Assembly: GCA_026075535.2 (NCBI GenBank) | Contig: AP026544.2 | Span: 10,788,001-10,852,000 of the forward strand | Origin: Tricholoma matsutake | Taxonomy: Eukaryota; Basidiomycota; Agaricomycetes; Agaricales; Tricholomataceae | Direction of reading: 5' to 3' | Length of the DNA stretch: 64,000 nt | Part shown: one piece after another, positions 44,464-55,172 of the stretch | How the letters are laid out: the number at the start of each line of letters is the position of its first letter | How positions within the stretch are numbered: position 1 is the stretch's first letter | The notes under the pieces: generated by a model | What the model saw: only the letters and a program-made list of their open reading frames with translations | What the model was told of the DNA's origin: nothing | Databases searched by the model: none | Translations under genes and position numbers: made by a program

Positions 44464-45616
44464 ATGTCCACCCATGCCCTGCACCCTTCCACTAACCCAG
44501 AAGATTTTCGATCAAGAACTCCCCTTGAGTACGTAGGGGGCATCAACCAGCCTGAACCCTATGGGTTGGAAGATCGTGGTCTAGAGGACGGACCTCCCGG
44601 CGGACCCGATGACCCTAGTGGTCCGGACGGCCCTGGGGGTGACCCCAATCCCAATGATCCTGATGATCAACCTCCCACAGGGGGAAACCCTGATCCAGGG
44701 GATAGGTTCATAGATGTTCTTTACAACCTCTCGGAGAGTATCTGCACCCTCCGACAAAACAATGCACCCAAGACCAAGAAAACCAAAGTTTGCAACTCCA
44801 ACACTTTCGATGGCTCCAACCCAAAGAAACTTAGAGACTTTCTAGTCTGGTGTAATCTTCATTTCCATGACCGCCCGCACATATTTTCCTCTGATGAGAA
44901 AAAGATCATATTTATCCTTTCTTATCTTAAAGGATCAGCTCTCAGTTGGTTTGAGCCTGGTCTTAATGACCCACCAGATTCCGCACACTGGATGTGGGAC
45001 TATGAGGCTTTCCTCGCCGAGCTGGAAAGTAACTTCGGCCCGCATGACCCGGTCGGAGATGCAGAAAAAGCTCTCTCTGATTTAGCAATGAAGAAAGGTG
45101 GTCGTATCACGAAATATAACGTTGACTTCTGGGAATTAGCTTCTAGGGTCAACTGGAACGAAGCAGCCCTTTGTGACCGCTATTTCCACAGTCTTCCACT
45201 CCGGCTTTGCATAGAAGTTCTCCGGGGTGGTAAACCCAACACTCTTGCAGAGCTGCGCTTGAAAGCATGGGACAGCGACAACATCTACTGGATGCAAGAA
45301 GATGAATCCCATTTCGAAACAAAGAATTCCAGTAACATCACTAACTCTGGGCTATTCCAACAGTCTTTCCCCATCGTCAAACCAGCAGTCTTCCATGACA
45401 AAGAACACTCCCCAGGACAAGCCCAAGTCGTCCATCTCCGATAAGCTGGGGAAGAATGGCAAGCTTACTGGGGAGGAACAAGAACACCGCATGAGGGAAA
45501 GACTCTGCCTCTACTGCGGTGAAGAAGGGCATGTAGCAGGAAACTGCCCAAAATCTAAAGCCGCAAAAGCCCGTGCATCCGCTGTGATTCCCAAATCCGT
45601 GGACTCGGAAAAATAG
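44464..45616 (+). pseudogene. G1p gag
   Basis: Start chosen at ATG 44464 (MSTHALHPSTNPEDF), conserved in G1m. Pro/Asp/Gly-rich N-terminus (VGGINQPEPYGLEDRGLED), capsid-like FDGSNPKKLRDFLVWCNLHF, FILSYLKGSALSWFEPGL, FLAELESNFGPHDPVGDAEKAL and LPLRLCIEVLRGGKPNTLAEL. The zinc knuckle [14 protein letters not shown] (45505-45546) is in a different frame because of a deletion near 45350 relative to G1m. Otherwise well preserved. Confidence 0.85.
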
Positions 45617-45672
45617 TCTGCAACCCTCAGGATACAGCCACTGGGGCTGGGGGTTGCATTGACCTTACCCAT

Positions 45673-46485
45673 TTGGCTGCCTATGTTCATCTCAACGTGT
45701 CCGCTCTTTCCGACCCTGACTCCCTAACCATTCCCTTAACCTTTCCTGACTCTTCCGCTCCTTTCCAAACCATTATCGACTCTGGCTCCTCCCACTGCTT
45801 TCTCGACTCCTCTTTTGTGTTGGATAACCAACTCAGCATGGAATCCATTAGCCCGATCGGTTTACAACTCTTTGATGAATCTTGCAACTCCACCATAACT
45901 CAGGTCATTAAACTCCCGGTCACCTTTCCTGCCGGTGAAGTGTTCAATTTGTCATTCTATGTAACCTTGCTCGACTCTTCCTGTTCTGCCGTACTCGGTC
46001 ATAACTGGCTGAAGCAATACAATCCATTGATTGACTGGTCTTCAAGCCAACTCGCTTTCTGCTCTGCAGATCATAGAGGTCCAGCACCCCTGACGTCACC
46101 TTTGTCCACGAACCTTCCGGTAGAAATCCTCGACTCCTCCGCACTTTCCGAACCCCCCATTCCTCCTAAGTCTACACCTCCTGACATCTCTTTCATCAAT
46201 GCTGCTGCTTATGTGTGTGCTAGCAAACTTCCTGGGGCAGTAGCTTTTCAGATGACCTTCGCTCCAGAAGGGTTATCCGCCCACTCCACCCAATCCGCTA
46301 ACTCATCCGACCTTTCCGATATTCCGCCCAAGTATCGCAAGTTCACTGATGTCTTTAATAAGACTAAAGCAGATACCCTTCCTCTGCATCGGTCCTACGA
46401 CTGCAAGATAGAGACAGAAGACAACACTCCTCTGCCTCTGGGCTGCATGTATTCTCTCTCTCCCTCTGAATTAGAAGCCTTATGA
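45673..46485 (+). pseudogene. G1p protease and start of RT
   Basis: Open for 270 codons: IIDSGSSHCFLDSSFVL (protease active site, 45775), AVLGHNWLKQYNPLIDW, then the linker with YRKFTDVFNKTKADTLPLH, the usual lead-in to RT. It ends at TGA 46483 (GM1m has Pro codon CCA here). Confidence 0.85.
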
Positions 46486-46962
46486 GTCTTTATTGACAAA
46501 AACGTCCAGTCAGGTTTCATTTGCCCATCCAAGTCTCTGCATGGTGCTCCAATTCTCTTTGTCAAAAAGAAGGACGGTAGTCTCCGACTTTGTGTCGACT
46601 ACCGAGGACTCAATCGTCTTATGAAGAAAGACCGCTATCCCCTTCCTCTCATTTCTGACCTCCTCGACTCTCCCCGAAAAGCCTGCTTGTTCACCAAGAT
46701 AGACTTGTGGCACGCTTACCACTTAGTCTGCATTGCGGATGGTGACGAATGGAAAACTACTTTCCGCACCTGCTATGGATCTTTCGAGTGGTTGGTGGTT
46801 CCCTTTGGGCTCACTAATGCACCCGCAGCATTCCAGTGTTTTATGAACGACATCTTCAGTGATATGCTGGATGTTTGTGTCATAGTATACCTCGATGACA
46901 TCCTAATCTATTCCGATGACAAGTCCATCTTCCGACTCCTGTCGACCCCAACTGGACCATAG
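46486..46962 (+). pseudogene. G1p reverse transcriptase, truncated
   Basis: [40 protein letters not shown] and the catalytic [12 protein letters not shown] are intact. Immediately after YSDDK the sequence jumps to a segment that in G1m lies about 0.9 kb further on, deleting the RT thumb and all of RNase H. So G1p cannot complete reverse transcription by itself. Confidence 0.85.
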
Positions 46963-48330
46963 ACGAGGCAGGTCTCCTCCGCCACTTTGACCTGATTTAT
47001 GTTCTGGACATCGCGGATCTTCACCTCAAGGTCCTTCAGTACAAACATGATCATATCCTCTCTGGCCACTTCGGACAAAACAAAACCCAGCAGCTTGTCC
47101 ACTGGGAATATGTCTGGCCAAACCTCTGCACCTTTGTGCAGGAATTCTGCAAATCCTGTACCACTTGCAAATGATCCAAATCACCTCGACACAAGCCCTA
47201 CGGGTTTCTCAAGCAACTTCCAGTTCTGGAATGACCTTAAAACTCCATCTCCATGGATTTCATTGAGCAACTACCCGACTCTAATGGTCACACCGCTATC
47301 CTGGTCATTGTTGACTGCCTCACCAAACAAGGCATCTTCATCCCAACTGTCAATGAAATCACAGCCCAAGAACTAGCCAACTTGTTTGTCCTCCATGTTT
47401 TCTCCAAGCATGGCGTTCCATTGCACATCACTTGCGACCGGGGATCCAAGTTCGTCTCTCACTTCTTCCGCTCCCTCGGAAAAGTGCTTGACATGTGGAT
47501 CCACTTCACTTCTGGCTATCACCTGCAAGGAGACGGCCAGACAGAATGGCTCGACCAGACCTTAGAGAAATACCTCCAAATTTTCTGTAACTACCAGCAG
47601 GATGACTTGTCCCATCTCCTTCCCTTAGGCGAGTTTGCCTACAACAATGCCCCCTCCACCTCTACGGGTGTATCCCCTTTCTTTGCCAACAAAGGCTATC
47701 ACCCAAATATTTCCATCTTTCCCAAACATGACTTAGCCTCACAGTGCGCCCACAAGTTTGTTGTTGACTTAGACGACCTTCATCAGGAACTTTGGAAACA
47801 ACTTGCAGCCACCCAAGAACGTTATCAGGGCCCTGTGGATAAACATTGGGCACCTGCACCTGACTTCAACATTGGTGATTTTGCATATGTCACTGCAGAA
47901 AATATCTGCACCACCCATCCCTCCAAAAAACTCTCCGAAAAGAACCACAGTCCTTTTGAAATCATCGCCCACCCAGGCACTCACTCAGTCACCCTGCAGC
48001 TCCTGGACCACATGTGGGCCATCCACCCTGTCTTCCATGTCTCTCAACTAGAGAAACACTCTCCAAACACCATCCCAAATTGGACACAACCTCCACCTCT
48101 TCCCATCACTATCGATGATGAGCTCGAATATGAGATAGCTGAAGTCCTCGACTCCAAGGTTGATAATTGACGTCGGTGTAAGATTCTCTACCTCGTCTGA
48201 TGGGAAGGTTACCAGGGAACCGATGAGGAAACCTCCTGGCTACCCGCTATGGAACTCAATCACGCTCAAGAACTCCTTGCAGATTTTCACAACCACTACC
48301 TGCAAAAACCCAGGACATTACCCGCTTAAA
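46963..48330 (+). pseudogene. G1p integrase and chromodomain
   Basis: Zinc-finger region HDHILSGHFGQNKTQQLVH and CKSCTTCK (47050-47170), then a TGA; core MDFIEQLPDSNGHTAILVIV, HITCDRGSKFVSHFF, GDGQTEWLDQTLEKYLQIF (47253-47600). C-terminal IGDFAYVTAENICT, HVSQLEKHSP and a chromodomain YEIAEVLDSKV..YLV-stop-WEGYQG ending NHYLQKPRTLPA. The core is open for 305 codons. Asp-Asp-Glu residues are present. Confidence 0.85.
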
Positions 48331-48411
48331 AACCTATTCACGTTACTCTCACTCGGTCTGAAATCAGAAACAAATTTCATTGAAAGATTTTTTTTGGATC
48401 CGACCGGATCC

Positions 48412-49412
48412 CTATGCTACCTCCTCTCTCCCCTCTCCGGCTTTGGCACCCTCTCCTCTGACTTCACCCTCTTCCCTACCCTCACCCTCTTCTCCATCCT
48501 CACCCTCTTCTTCACCCTCACTCTCCTCCACATTATCCGCCCACCTTTTCTCCAGGTATTGCTGGAAACCCACCCAGTCATCCCCAGACTGGCAGATCCC
48601 ATGCCTTTCCTGCCGGGACTCTCGTACTGCCCGCTCCACTTCCTCTTCATCCTTGTCACTCTCCTCCTCGGCGCTTTCTTCCGTCTCCCACTCTGGGTCC
48701 ATCACATCCCAGACCTCCTCCATCAACTCCCTCACTGCCATTGCCACCTCAACAAACCCCTTCTGCACTACTTTCACCAGCTGCCACAGCAGCTCTGCCA
48801 CCTCCCTGCTGTTCCCCGCCATTCCTGTTGCGCCTGCTGCTTTTGCTGCAGGGGCTTCCTGCCCCTCCCACACTACCTCCTCGCACTTATGTTTTACATG
48901 TGTGCAGTTGTCGCACACGCGTCCCTTGGCACCCATCTTGAAACAAGAAATCTTTTGATATTTGCATCTAGGCCACTTATCAGTAAAAGGAGACTGAGAA
49001 GGGAAACAAGTATGCACCTTTTGCAGGGCAATGCAGCCTGCACCCACACTGGACCCTCCGACTCCTTTGACCCCACTCGCACCTTCGACTTGGCAACTCT
49101 CTTTTTCTTTGGAGACTTGCTCCCCTCGGCCTCATCTTCCAAACCCATGTCCACAGCCACCCGCTTCTTCTGCACTTGTCTTGCAGCCACTGCCTCTTTT
49201 TTCCGCACCTCTGCCTGGCGCGCCTCCTCAACCTTTGCAGCCTCCTCTGCTGCCTTTTGCTCCTCCTGTGCCTGATGTTCCTCCTCCTTCGCCGCTTCCT
49301 CTAGCTCCTTCATCTCCCTTTCCATCTGCTCCCTCAGTGCCTGCTCCCTCTGTTCGTGTTGGGTCTTCATTGTGGCCACTTTGATCTGTGCGGAGACTGC
49401 TGGGGTGGACAT
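48412..49412 (-). CDS. Antisense Cys6-cluster coiled-coil protein carried by G1p (two exons, 316 aa)
   Basis: Opposite to pol, between the chromodomain stop and the 3' LTR. Exon 1 is 49412-49018, exon 2 is 48967-48412, joined by a 50-bp intron (48968-49017, GTGCAT...CCTAG, branch-like TACTGAT). The joined frame has no stop. Layout: N-terminal Met/Glu/Gln/Ala-rich coiled-coil (residues about 15-75), basic KSPKKKRVAKSK (a possible nuclear signal), then ALPCKRCKYQKISC...VCDNCTHVKHKC with spacing CX2CX6CX9CX2CX6C. A helical middle (AELLWQLVKVVQKGFVEVAM) and a very acidic C-terminus (EEEGEDGEEGEGREEGE) follow. The spacing fits fungal Zn(II)2Cys6 clusters; sequence outside the Cys does not prove that fold. 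Function unknown; a nuclear or chromatin role is a guess. G1m carries a broken copy at the same place. Confidence 0.75.
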
Positions 49413-49547
49413 TTCTGATACATGATGGGAGTAGGAAACTACGTGAAATTTTTCAACCAATTGCTGCATTCAGAATTTTCAACCAACTTCCTCATTCAGA
49501 CTCAAACCCTCACATGCCTCGTAGGCTCAGCACTAAGGGGGAAATAC

Positions 49548-50263
49548 TGTCAAGAACCGTTCCTCACCCGATCGGAACCCGCATCCATCCAATCCTTTTC
49601 TGCAACCCGAACCCAACTTTTGTCTATTCCTCCCGATTTCATTCCCAGCCGCCTTGCACTGCCCACACTGCTGTGCACCAGGCTGCCTTGTACAGCATCC
49701 ACAGCTGCCTTCCCAAGGCTGCTGTCTCTATTGCAAATTTGACTACAGATTCCTGAGCAGCTCCTGCTAGATAATTTATCTACGCAGTTGAGACACTGCT
49801 GCAGTCTTTGTTCCTGTTCCACATTATTCTGGACTACAGTATTTAAGCTTAGTTAGTTTTGCCTTGTACTCCTCAGTTCATATATCGACATAGACTCGAC
49901 TTTAATCTGCCAATCTAAACCTCCTTCTACTCCAACCTCAGTTCTCTAAGAGTCCGAACTCCATTCGACTCAACCTCTAGTCTTCCTCTGAAGTTCTAAC
50001 CTCACCTGAACTTAACCTAAGTCCCTCTGTACTCCTCCCCATGTTTACCCACACTTTCCTGCTCCTACCTCTAAACCCTTGACTCAAAATTAGGACACCA
50101 GACGAGGTGAAGGGCGCAGCTTCTTACAAGCTGAAGCCAAGTCCTTTCCTTTTCCCCTCCCGCAGAATCCACATCGACCCAACAAACTCCTGCCATCATC
50201 ACCCACAGTGTCCGATCACATTCCAAAGCGGCCTTTAGGATCAGTTCTTAACAGTATATAACA
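49548..50263 (+). repeat. G1p 3' LTR
   Basis: 716 bp, same length as the 5' LTR, with a modest number of differences, many at CpG. Preceded by AAGGGGGAAATAC, a polypurine tract. Confidence 0.92.
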
Positions 50264-50268
50264 CATGG

Positions 50269-50978
50269 TGTACTTGTGCTGGGTTATCTGGGCAGCAAAT
50301 AAATGTCTCGTTAGCTTGATGGGTTTGGCAATCTGTCTTGAGGTTGATTACTTCCCTTGAGGGGGGTCTTTCCTCACCCCCCAGTTCATTACTATGCATG
50401 TTTGCCTCCTCATCTGTATGCTGCATTCTCAAGTCTGGTGTCATTTCCACCATTGTTGCTTTGTCTTCAAAAGTTTGTTGTTGGTCTGTGTTCTTGTCAT
50501 TTTCATCACCCATGGGTTGTATAAGCTTGTGCGTAGTATTCAGGACTTGCCTCGAAGGGGGATTCTCACCAGAAGTGCCCCTTGTTATATTTTCCCACTG
50601 TTCCACATCTAGTGTGAGGTGTATGGCTTTCCCATCTTTAGCACTCATGTTTGACGAACATGCTTGGTTGTGCAAGATGGTTTTGAGTCCAGTAAGTGGA
50701 TGTTCAACTGTCACTGTGTCTGCTCCATAGTCATGTATGGCTTTGAACAGCCTGAGAAGTGGTTTTCCAAACAGGAAGTCCCACCCCCTTCTACTATTGA
50801 ATACTTCAAACCCTGCATTTACTCTTGCATTACCCAGCTCTATAGGTCCTTCCCATTTATGTTGTGAGGGTATTACTGCTCCATCTGCCATTTGTAGCAT
50901 GCATTTTGACAGTGCTGTATTGCCAAGGAGGTGCCATGCTCTGTTGAAGGCTGAAGTGCACATGACATTGACCATCAC
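50269..50978 (-). pseudogene. H protease region
   Basis: The minus strand reads FNRAWHLLGNTALSKCMLQM, AVIPSQHKWEGPIELG and FNSRRGWDFLFGKPLLRLF, the fold order of a gypsy aspartic protease. The catalytic DSGA region just upstream (51000-51010) reads FDGGV. A long Asp/Glu/Thr spacer follows, and the frame would continue into RT at 43516 after removal of G1p. Confidence 0.65.
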
Positions 50979-51096
50979 ACCCCCATCGAATAGGGCTTTG
51001 ATTACTGCGACTCCCCCACTCTCCCACTTCCACTACATGGTTCACCACTGTGCCTTGGTCCTGACAGCCTTGCCCTAAACACCTGCCACATAAAGC

Positions 51097-51900
51097 TCAC
51101 CATTTTCCTTCCTGCAGCAGAATTTTTGCTGTCCCCATTGCTGTGCAATTCATGCCCATGTGTCCTTGCATTCTGCATGTATAACACTCTCTGGAACACA
51201 TGGGCACTGTTCCAGGATGGAGGAGAAAGGGGGTGTATGCATTGATAGGAGCATTCTCGCCATGCATTGCCTTCCAAGTGCATAGCTGCTTGAAGTATGC
51301 TGTATGACCTTCTGGGGTATTATGATGTTGTATGTATTTCAGCACATTGGCACATACTAGAGCTTTCTCCTCTTCAGTTATGATACCCAGCTGGTGTGGT
51401 CCAGCTTGGCAATTGTTCTGTGGTGGAGGCAGGCTGCCTGGTAGCTGGCCATTCTGGGGAATCTGCAAACTGCAGCTGGCGTGACTCAACTGTGCTGTGA
51501 TGGAGAGGACTTGGTTGTCAAGCTGTGAACGCTTGACACAGTTCAGTTGTGACATGAGGCTCTCATACTTCACCTCCTGTTCCCTGTGTTTCCTGATGCC
51601 CTGCCTGATATAGGTTTTATCAATGGCCTCAATGGCTGCACAGAATGTCAACCAGTTGGCATGTGACTCAGTAACCTTGTCCTTGATGAGTTGAGGTACC
51701 TTATCTCATATGAACACAATATTTGCTGTTCCTGCCTCGATTTTGGCATGCTTTGCAAGGTCCAGGAGTTTTTTTTGCATGAATCTTGTACATTTCCACC
51801 TCTACTCCCCCATATAGCTCTGTCTTATCCAGATACTCCACCTTCAGCTCGAGCTCAATCATCTCCCTCTCCAGCTCTGCTGAGGTTTTCTTCACCTTCT
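51097..51900 (-). pseudogene. H gag, C-terminal part with zinc knuckle
   Basis: CYTCRMQGHMGMNC (51185-51144) is a perfect CX2CX4HX4C knuckle. Upstream: VLKYIQHHNTPEGHTAYFKQL, and a coiled-coil SAELEREMIELELKVEYLDK with CKACQNRGRNSKYC (51880-51705). Open stretches are in different frames. Confidence 0.7.
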
Positions 51901-51905
51901 GTATA

Positions 51906-52444
51906 TAGTGTTTTAAAGTCTGGTTCAGTCTGGCTTTTTTGCCCCATTTGCACAAACCACAACCATAACCAGTTTTCTATTATGGTAAGACCCCAAAAAA
52001 CTGGACCGAACCTGAAAAAACCAGTCCAAATTGGTTCGAACAAGTTTGAACTGACTATAACTGGTCTTCTATCTCATAAAATCAGTTGTAAACAATAGTA
52101 CATAGTGTACTTTAGTTACCTGTAAATGTTTGATGGTGATAACAATCCTCTACATCTCAAAATACACAACTATGAAATGTCATGCAAGTTAAGTTTTGCA
52201 GTAGCATATCGTTTTGGCCATAGCACATGCAATTCTGGACCATTTCTCTTCAAAATTGGGTCAAAAGATGTGTATTTACAAGGAGTACCTTATGGTAGTT
52301 TGAACCGACCTGAACCGGTTTTTATCGGTTCGGTTCAGAGCAGTTTTACCATCCTGGGATGACTGAACTGGACTGAAGGTCCAGTTTTTTTCCAGTTCAG
52401 TTGCCAGTTTTTTCCGGTTCTATGAACCGGACTTTTAAACACTA
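51906..52444. mobile_element. hAT-like MITE (539 bp)
   Basis: Termini TAGTGTTTTAAAGTCTGG and (inverted) TAGTGTTTAAAAGTCCGG, flanked by perfect 8-bp copies of TCTGTATA (51898-51905 and 52445-52452). Interior has GGTTCGGTTC/AACCGG repeats near both ends and no coding capacity. The H gag reading resumes on either side. Confidence 0.85.
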
Positions 52445-52452
52445 TCTGTATA

Positions 52453-52926
52453 CCAGGAAATCAAGCCCTAAACCCAGCCTCAAACATAGTCCACGAGGGG
52501 CACACACTGCCCATGCTAGCATACCACTCTTCTTCCAGCGAGTCTGGTGTAAAGTACCTTCCACATCACCATATGAGGTCATTATCAGCTGTGACCTGTA
52601 GGTCATCCATAGCCCTCAAAAACTGTATGATAAAGATTGGTCCTTGTACATTCCCAGTTGGTTCACCATCAAACTCCTCTAGGTGTGTCAACCATGACTG
52701 CATGATTAGTGTCCTTGGAAGTGGTTGTGGCTTTTGGGTGGGTGATGGGGGTGGTGCTGGGGGAAATGGTGACAGGGCTGGTGACTCTGGCTGTGATGGG
52801 TCGAGGATAGATGATGCTTTCTGATGAGGGGCTAGATGACAGGGAAGATTCTCCTGGTATCAGCGGAACTATAGTGTCTGATCTTGGATGACCCAAGAAA
52901 TGGCCTTTTGCATCACAGGTGTTCAT
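52453..52926 (-). pseudogene. H gag, middle part
   Basis: The minus strand carries HFLGHPRSDTIVPLIPGESS, a Ser/Thr/Pro spacer, then in another frame NVQGPIFIIQFLRAM and a WKVLYT/YFTPDS-type stretch as in capsid regions. At least three frame breaks. Confidence 0.55.
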
Positions 52927-52929
52927 GTT

Positions 52930-54830
52930 GATAATATATCTTCCTCATGTACTGTGCGAGGCAACAACGAGGCATTACGTGAGAACTGGACAAAACTTAA
53001 CTGGTGCTGGGACTTTAATACTGGGTAACTGGGGCTTACATGTGCCCCTCTCCACAATGGAAATGCCCTTGTTGCCTCTAAACTCTAAACAAAAGAAAAC
53101 AAAGAAAAATGATGTTTAAAATCTAGTAATGATATATGCAGTAGAAATAAAATGAAATAAAAAAGGCTCATCATGGTGGGGTCCATCCTAAAGCATGGAG
53201 GGCCTGACTCAAGTTGATGACATGGGGGTCTTCATCCCAGTCCAGGTTCAGTACAGGTGCTGGTGCTGGGGTAGTTCTGAGAGAAACAGTGATGATGGGT
53301 TTTCCAGGGCCAATACCAGATGGGTGACGATGGGTGATGAAGGCTTGAGGCTGGACAAAAGATGAAAGAGCTGGTGGAAAAAATATTCAAGATGCTGAAA
53401 AAATATTCAGCAGGGTTCATCATTGAACAGTGTCATATCATCAAACACACCTGTGTAAGGATCAAAATGGGCCCAGAAGGTTCAAACGAAGACCAGAAAG
53501 ATCTTGTGGGGATGTGGGTGCAGCAGGTGGAGGAATAGGGAGGGATTTGGCATCCTCTGCCCAGTTAAAATGCACAGTAGATGGCAAAATGGGTTGTCTA
53601 GGGCTGAACTGGGGTGAGCTGGGTGCGAGGGGTGGACAGGGAGCATTCACAGGCACAGATGGCATCGTTGGTGACACAGGTGGGGTGTACCATGTGGGTT
53701 CTGGTGAAACAGCTCATTTTGGGGGGTTCTGGGTTGAGTTGGGTGGTCAGGATGAGCTTCAGGGGTGTTCTGCTGAGTCTAGCCATATAGTTCATTGTTC
53801 TAGAGCTGCAGTCCATGGTTCAGAGTGGTGCAGAGTGGGAGATTGGGCCATTGTCGATGACATGGCAGGTCTGGTGGGCACATGAGGCATCATGGTGGGC
53901 TCGTGGTACATAACAGGGGCAAGGGGGTCAAGCAGGGGGGAACTGTGGGGTGCAGATGGCTGAATAGGTCATTGTTGGGGAAGATGGGACTGGTGGAGCA
54001 GTTCCGTTGAGTATATGACATGTTCAGACAGACATGTTTGCGCATAATTGTGTAATGCCATTTGTTGTGCTGTAGACCACCATAATGCATTGTTTAGAGC
54101 CTGTTTGACAGTCTCTGAGGCACTGTTAGCCACCTGTGTGCTGGACATGGCCATGGACACCATTTTGGAAGTGGTTGCAGCTGGGGTTGCCACTGTTGTT
54201 GGCAGTGATGTAGTGGCAGTACTGGGAGCTTCAGGGTGCAGGAAACGGAGCTGGGGAGTCTGTTGGGGTGCTGTGGGTTGGGCTGGCAGTAAATGATGCC
54301 ATTTCCAAGATGCTGGTGGCTGTTTCAAAGCTGGGGATGTAGTGGTTGTGGCAGTTGTCAATGACGTTGTTGTTATTGATGGGACTGATGGGGCCATTGC
54401 TAGGGGTGACATGGCAGGTCTGGTGGGCTCATTAGATGGGGAAGAGGTCAGGAGGGTGGGCTGAGGGCTGTTGTTGGCCTGTATGGCTGTTTCACAGGTG
54501 CTAGGATGCTCCATAGACATCCCCACATTGTTCAGTAGATGTGGCAGCTCATCATTGAGTGCCATTTGTGTAACGGTGTTGGCAGTGGAGGTGGTGGCCT
54601 GGGTGCTTGAGTTGACGGTGTAGTTGTCCATCGTTTGGGTGCTTGTATCGATGCAGATGGCTGTTTCATTGTTCCTCAACTTCTCTGTCTCTGTTCTTCC
54701 CACTTCTCAACCTTCCTCAAATCCTTCTTCATACCCTTCAAGTCAGGCAGTCATTAGTAGGTTGTGAACTTCTTCCTCAGTGTAGTAGTTGTGTGTTGTA
54801 GTTATAGCTGGAGGTTCTGTATGTACTGTT
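52930..54830 (-). pseudogene. H gag, N-terminal low-complexity region
   Basis: 53677-53462 and 54703-53969 are open on the minus strand and rich in Ser, Thr, Pro and Ala (TSTQTMDNYTVNSSTQATTS, ASETVKQALNNALWW). No catalytic motif. 52930-53460 shows no convincing coding. The stretch joins 60594-60969 once copia is removed. Confidence 0.5.
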
Positions 54831-54835
54831 ATGAT

Positions 54836-55140
54836 TGTTGGAGCAGACTATATACGCTGCACAGGGGAAGAGACAACACGTTCCTTACAACCTACCTGGG
54901 GTTTAGTTAGACTTACAGCTAGGGTTAGCAGAGGTAAGAACACTGTATTCCTACTACGGTACAGGTTCTCCTTATATACATAATAATAAGGATGTCACAT
55001 GACTCGGGAATGTGTTTACCGCATGTATGCGCAGTAAGCGCAGTAACATGCGTATGCTGCATGTATCGCCTCATGTATACATGTGTATGCTGCATGTATT
55101 GCCTCATGTATACAGCATGCATCAGGGATTAATTTCAACA
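54836..55140 (-). repeat. Copia 3' LTR
   Basis: Minus strand TGTTGAAATTAATCCC to CTGCTCCAACA. Internal GCATGTAT/CATGTATAC repeats. Identical by eye to 60285-60589. Confidence 0.95.
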
Positions 55141-55150
55141 CCCCCCCTCA
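55141..55150 (-). promoter_or_regulatory. Copia polypurine tract
   Basis: Minus strand TGAGGGGGGG abuts the 3' LTR, the expected site for plus-strand DNA priming. Confidence 0.8.
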
Positions 55151-55172
55151 AACTGTACAGCGCTCTAAGCAG

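Larger units (their letters stand above)
43517..50263 (+). mobile_element. Ty3/gypsy element G1p (plus copy, 6747 bp)
   Basis: LTRs of 716 bp at both ends, perfect target duplication CATGG (43512-43516 and 50264-50268), and H protease/RT reading on either side. It encodes gag, protease, truncated RT, integrase-chromodomain, and on the opposite strand a spliced Cys6-cluster gene. It is CpG-rich and little diverged between LTRs, but defective: gag frameshift, a TGA at 46483, and an internal deletion of RT/RNase H. Confidence 0.92.

Noticed and set aside
49388..49756. Plus-strand open frames across the G1p 3' LTR border
   Set aside because: They cross the polypurine tract and LTR and are not preserved in G1m.
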